Shown here: one piece after another, positions 63,907 to 64,000 of the stretch
How the letters are laid out: each line of letters starts with the position of its first letter
Numbering within the stretch: position 1 is the stretch's first letter
NCBI RefSeq assembly: GCF_016584085.1
Contig: NZ_NRSJ01000023.1
Location: forward strand, 1-64,000
DNA: 64,000 nt
Direction: 5' to 3'
Source of the DNA: Halochromatium glycolicum
Lineage (GTDB): Bacteria > Pseudomonadota > Gammaproteobacteria > Chromatiales > Chromatiaceae
Notes under the pieces: model-generated
Database searches by the model: none
What the model was told of the DNA's origin: nothing
What the model saw: only the letters and a program-made list of their open reading frames with translations
Translations under genes and position numbers: made by a program

Positions 63907-64000
63907 ATGACCATCAACCTCAAAGCACTGATCGCCGCCGTGCTGCTCGCCTCCGTGGCGGCTCCGGCATGGGCCATTCCCCTGGAGCCCGACGGCAACG
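63907..64000 (+). CDS. Secreted protein, 5' end only (cut by window)
   Basis: 31 codons are visible. LKALIAAVLLASVAAPAWA is a standard signal peptide cleaved before IPLEPDGN. Given its neighbours it may be another PEP-CTERM or surface protein, but the C-terminus lies outside the window. Confidence 0.7.
   Translation, partial: MTINLKALIAAVLLASVAAPAWAIPLEPDGN

Overview
The window is high-GC, gene-dense DNA, most likely from a gammaproteobacterium related to the purple sulfur bacteria (Chromatiaceae). That placement is an inference from gene content: PEP-CTERM proteins, a bufferin operon, a TVP38-flavoprotein fusion, ArsJ and GH100 invertase remnants. There is no rRNA, tRNA or other taxonomic marker. 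Much of the window is accessory: five intact or partial toxin-antitoxin loci, many gene fragments, and a dispersed palindromic element present four times (1-125, 8752-8913, 10871-11036, 54603-54767).

Region by region. 0.3-10.4 kb (minus strand): a diguanylate cyclase response regulator translationally coupled to a giant CBS/PAS hybrid histidine kinase, a membrane-anchored flavin disulfide reductase, and a chromate transporter. 11.2-22.9 kb (minus): five overlapping genes forming a compact halogenase/polyketide cluster, in order of transcription KS-ACP, KS-AT-half dehydratase, monooxygenase-half dehydratase-ACP-thioesterase, flavin halogenase, and fatty acyl-AMP ligase-ACP. 23-28.3 kb: a dead thiamine-diphosphate enzyme, an MBL-fold hydrolase, a truncated YceI, an SRPBCC protein, a TlpA-like thioredoxin and two paralogous secreted proteins of unknown function flanking a dead oxidoreductase. 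28.7-36.3 kb: an arsenic-related block (small thioredoxin, ArsP/YraQ-type permease, ArsJ fused to a membrane-fusion-like domain, truncated PstS) bracketed by two differently decayed copies of a glucose-6-phosphate dehydrogenase / GH100 invertase locus.

36.4-46.5 kb: a CPA1 antiporter, TrkH, a patch of fragments with VapBC, then a plus-strand run of ECF sigma factor, receiver protein, AhpD-like protein, acetolactate-synthase-like enzyme and FMN glutamate-synthase-like protein. 46.5-49.8 kb (minus): a bufferin (copper-binding RiPP) operon, bufA1-bufB-bufC-sigma-anti-sigma. 50-54.3 kb: an aldehyde dehydrogenase, and a TetR regulator divergent from a membrane protein and a haloalkane-dehalogenase-like hydrolase, with two palindromes in the intergenic region. 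54.4-56 kb: a PIN-domain fragment, the palindromic element, an HvfA-type RiPP precursor whose stop codon lies inside that element, and a second AhpD-like gene. 56-64 kb: a serine hydrolase, a nuclease-like protein, toxin-antitoxin debris including an mfd fragment, an intact RelE/HTH pair, and a cluster of PEP-CTERM secreted proteins running off the end.

The most unusual items are the polyketide cluster whose dehydratase appears split by a luciferase-like monooxygenase, the ArsJ fusion, the whole-element palindrome family, and the coexistence of a complete bufferin operon with an orphan HvfA precursor. All calls come from reading translations and motifs; no database search was run.
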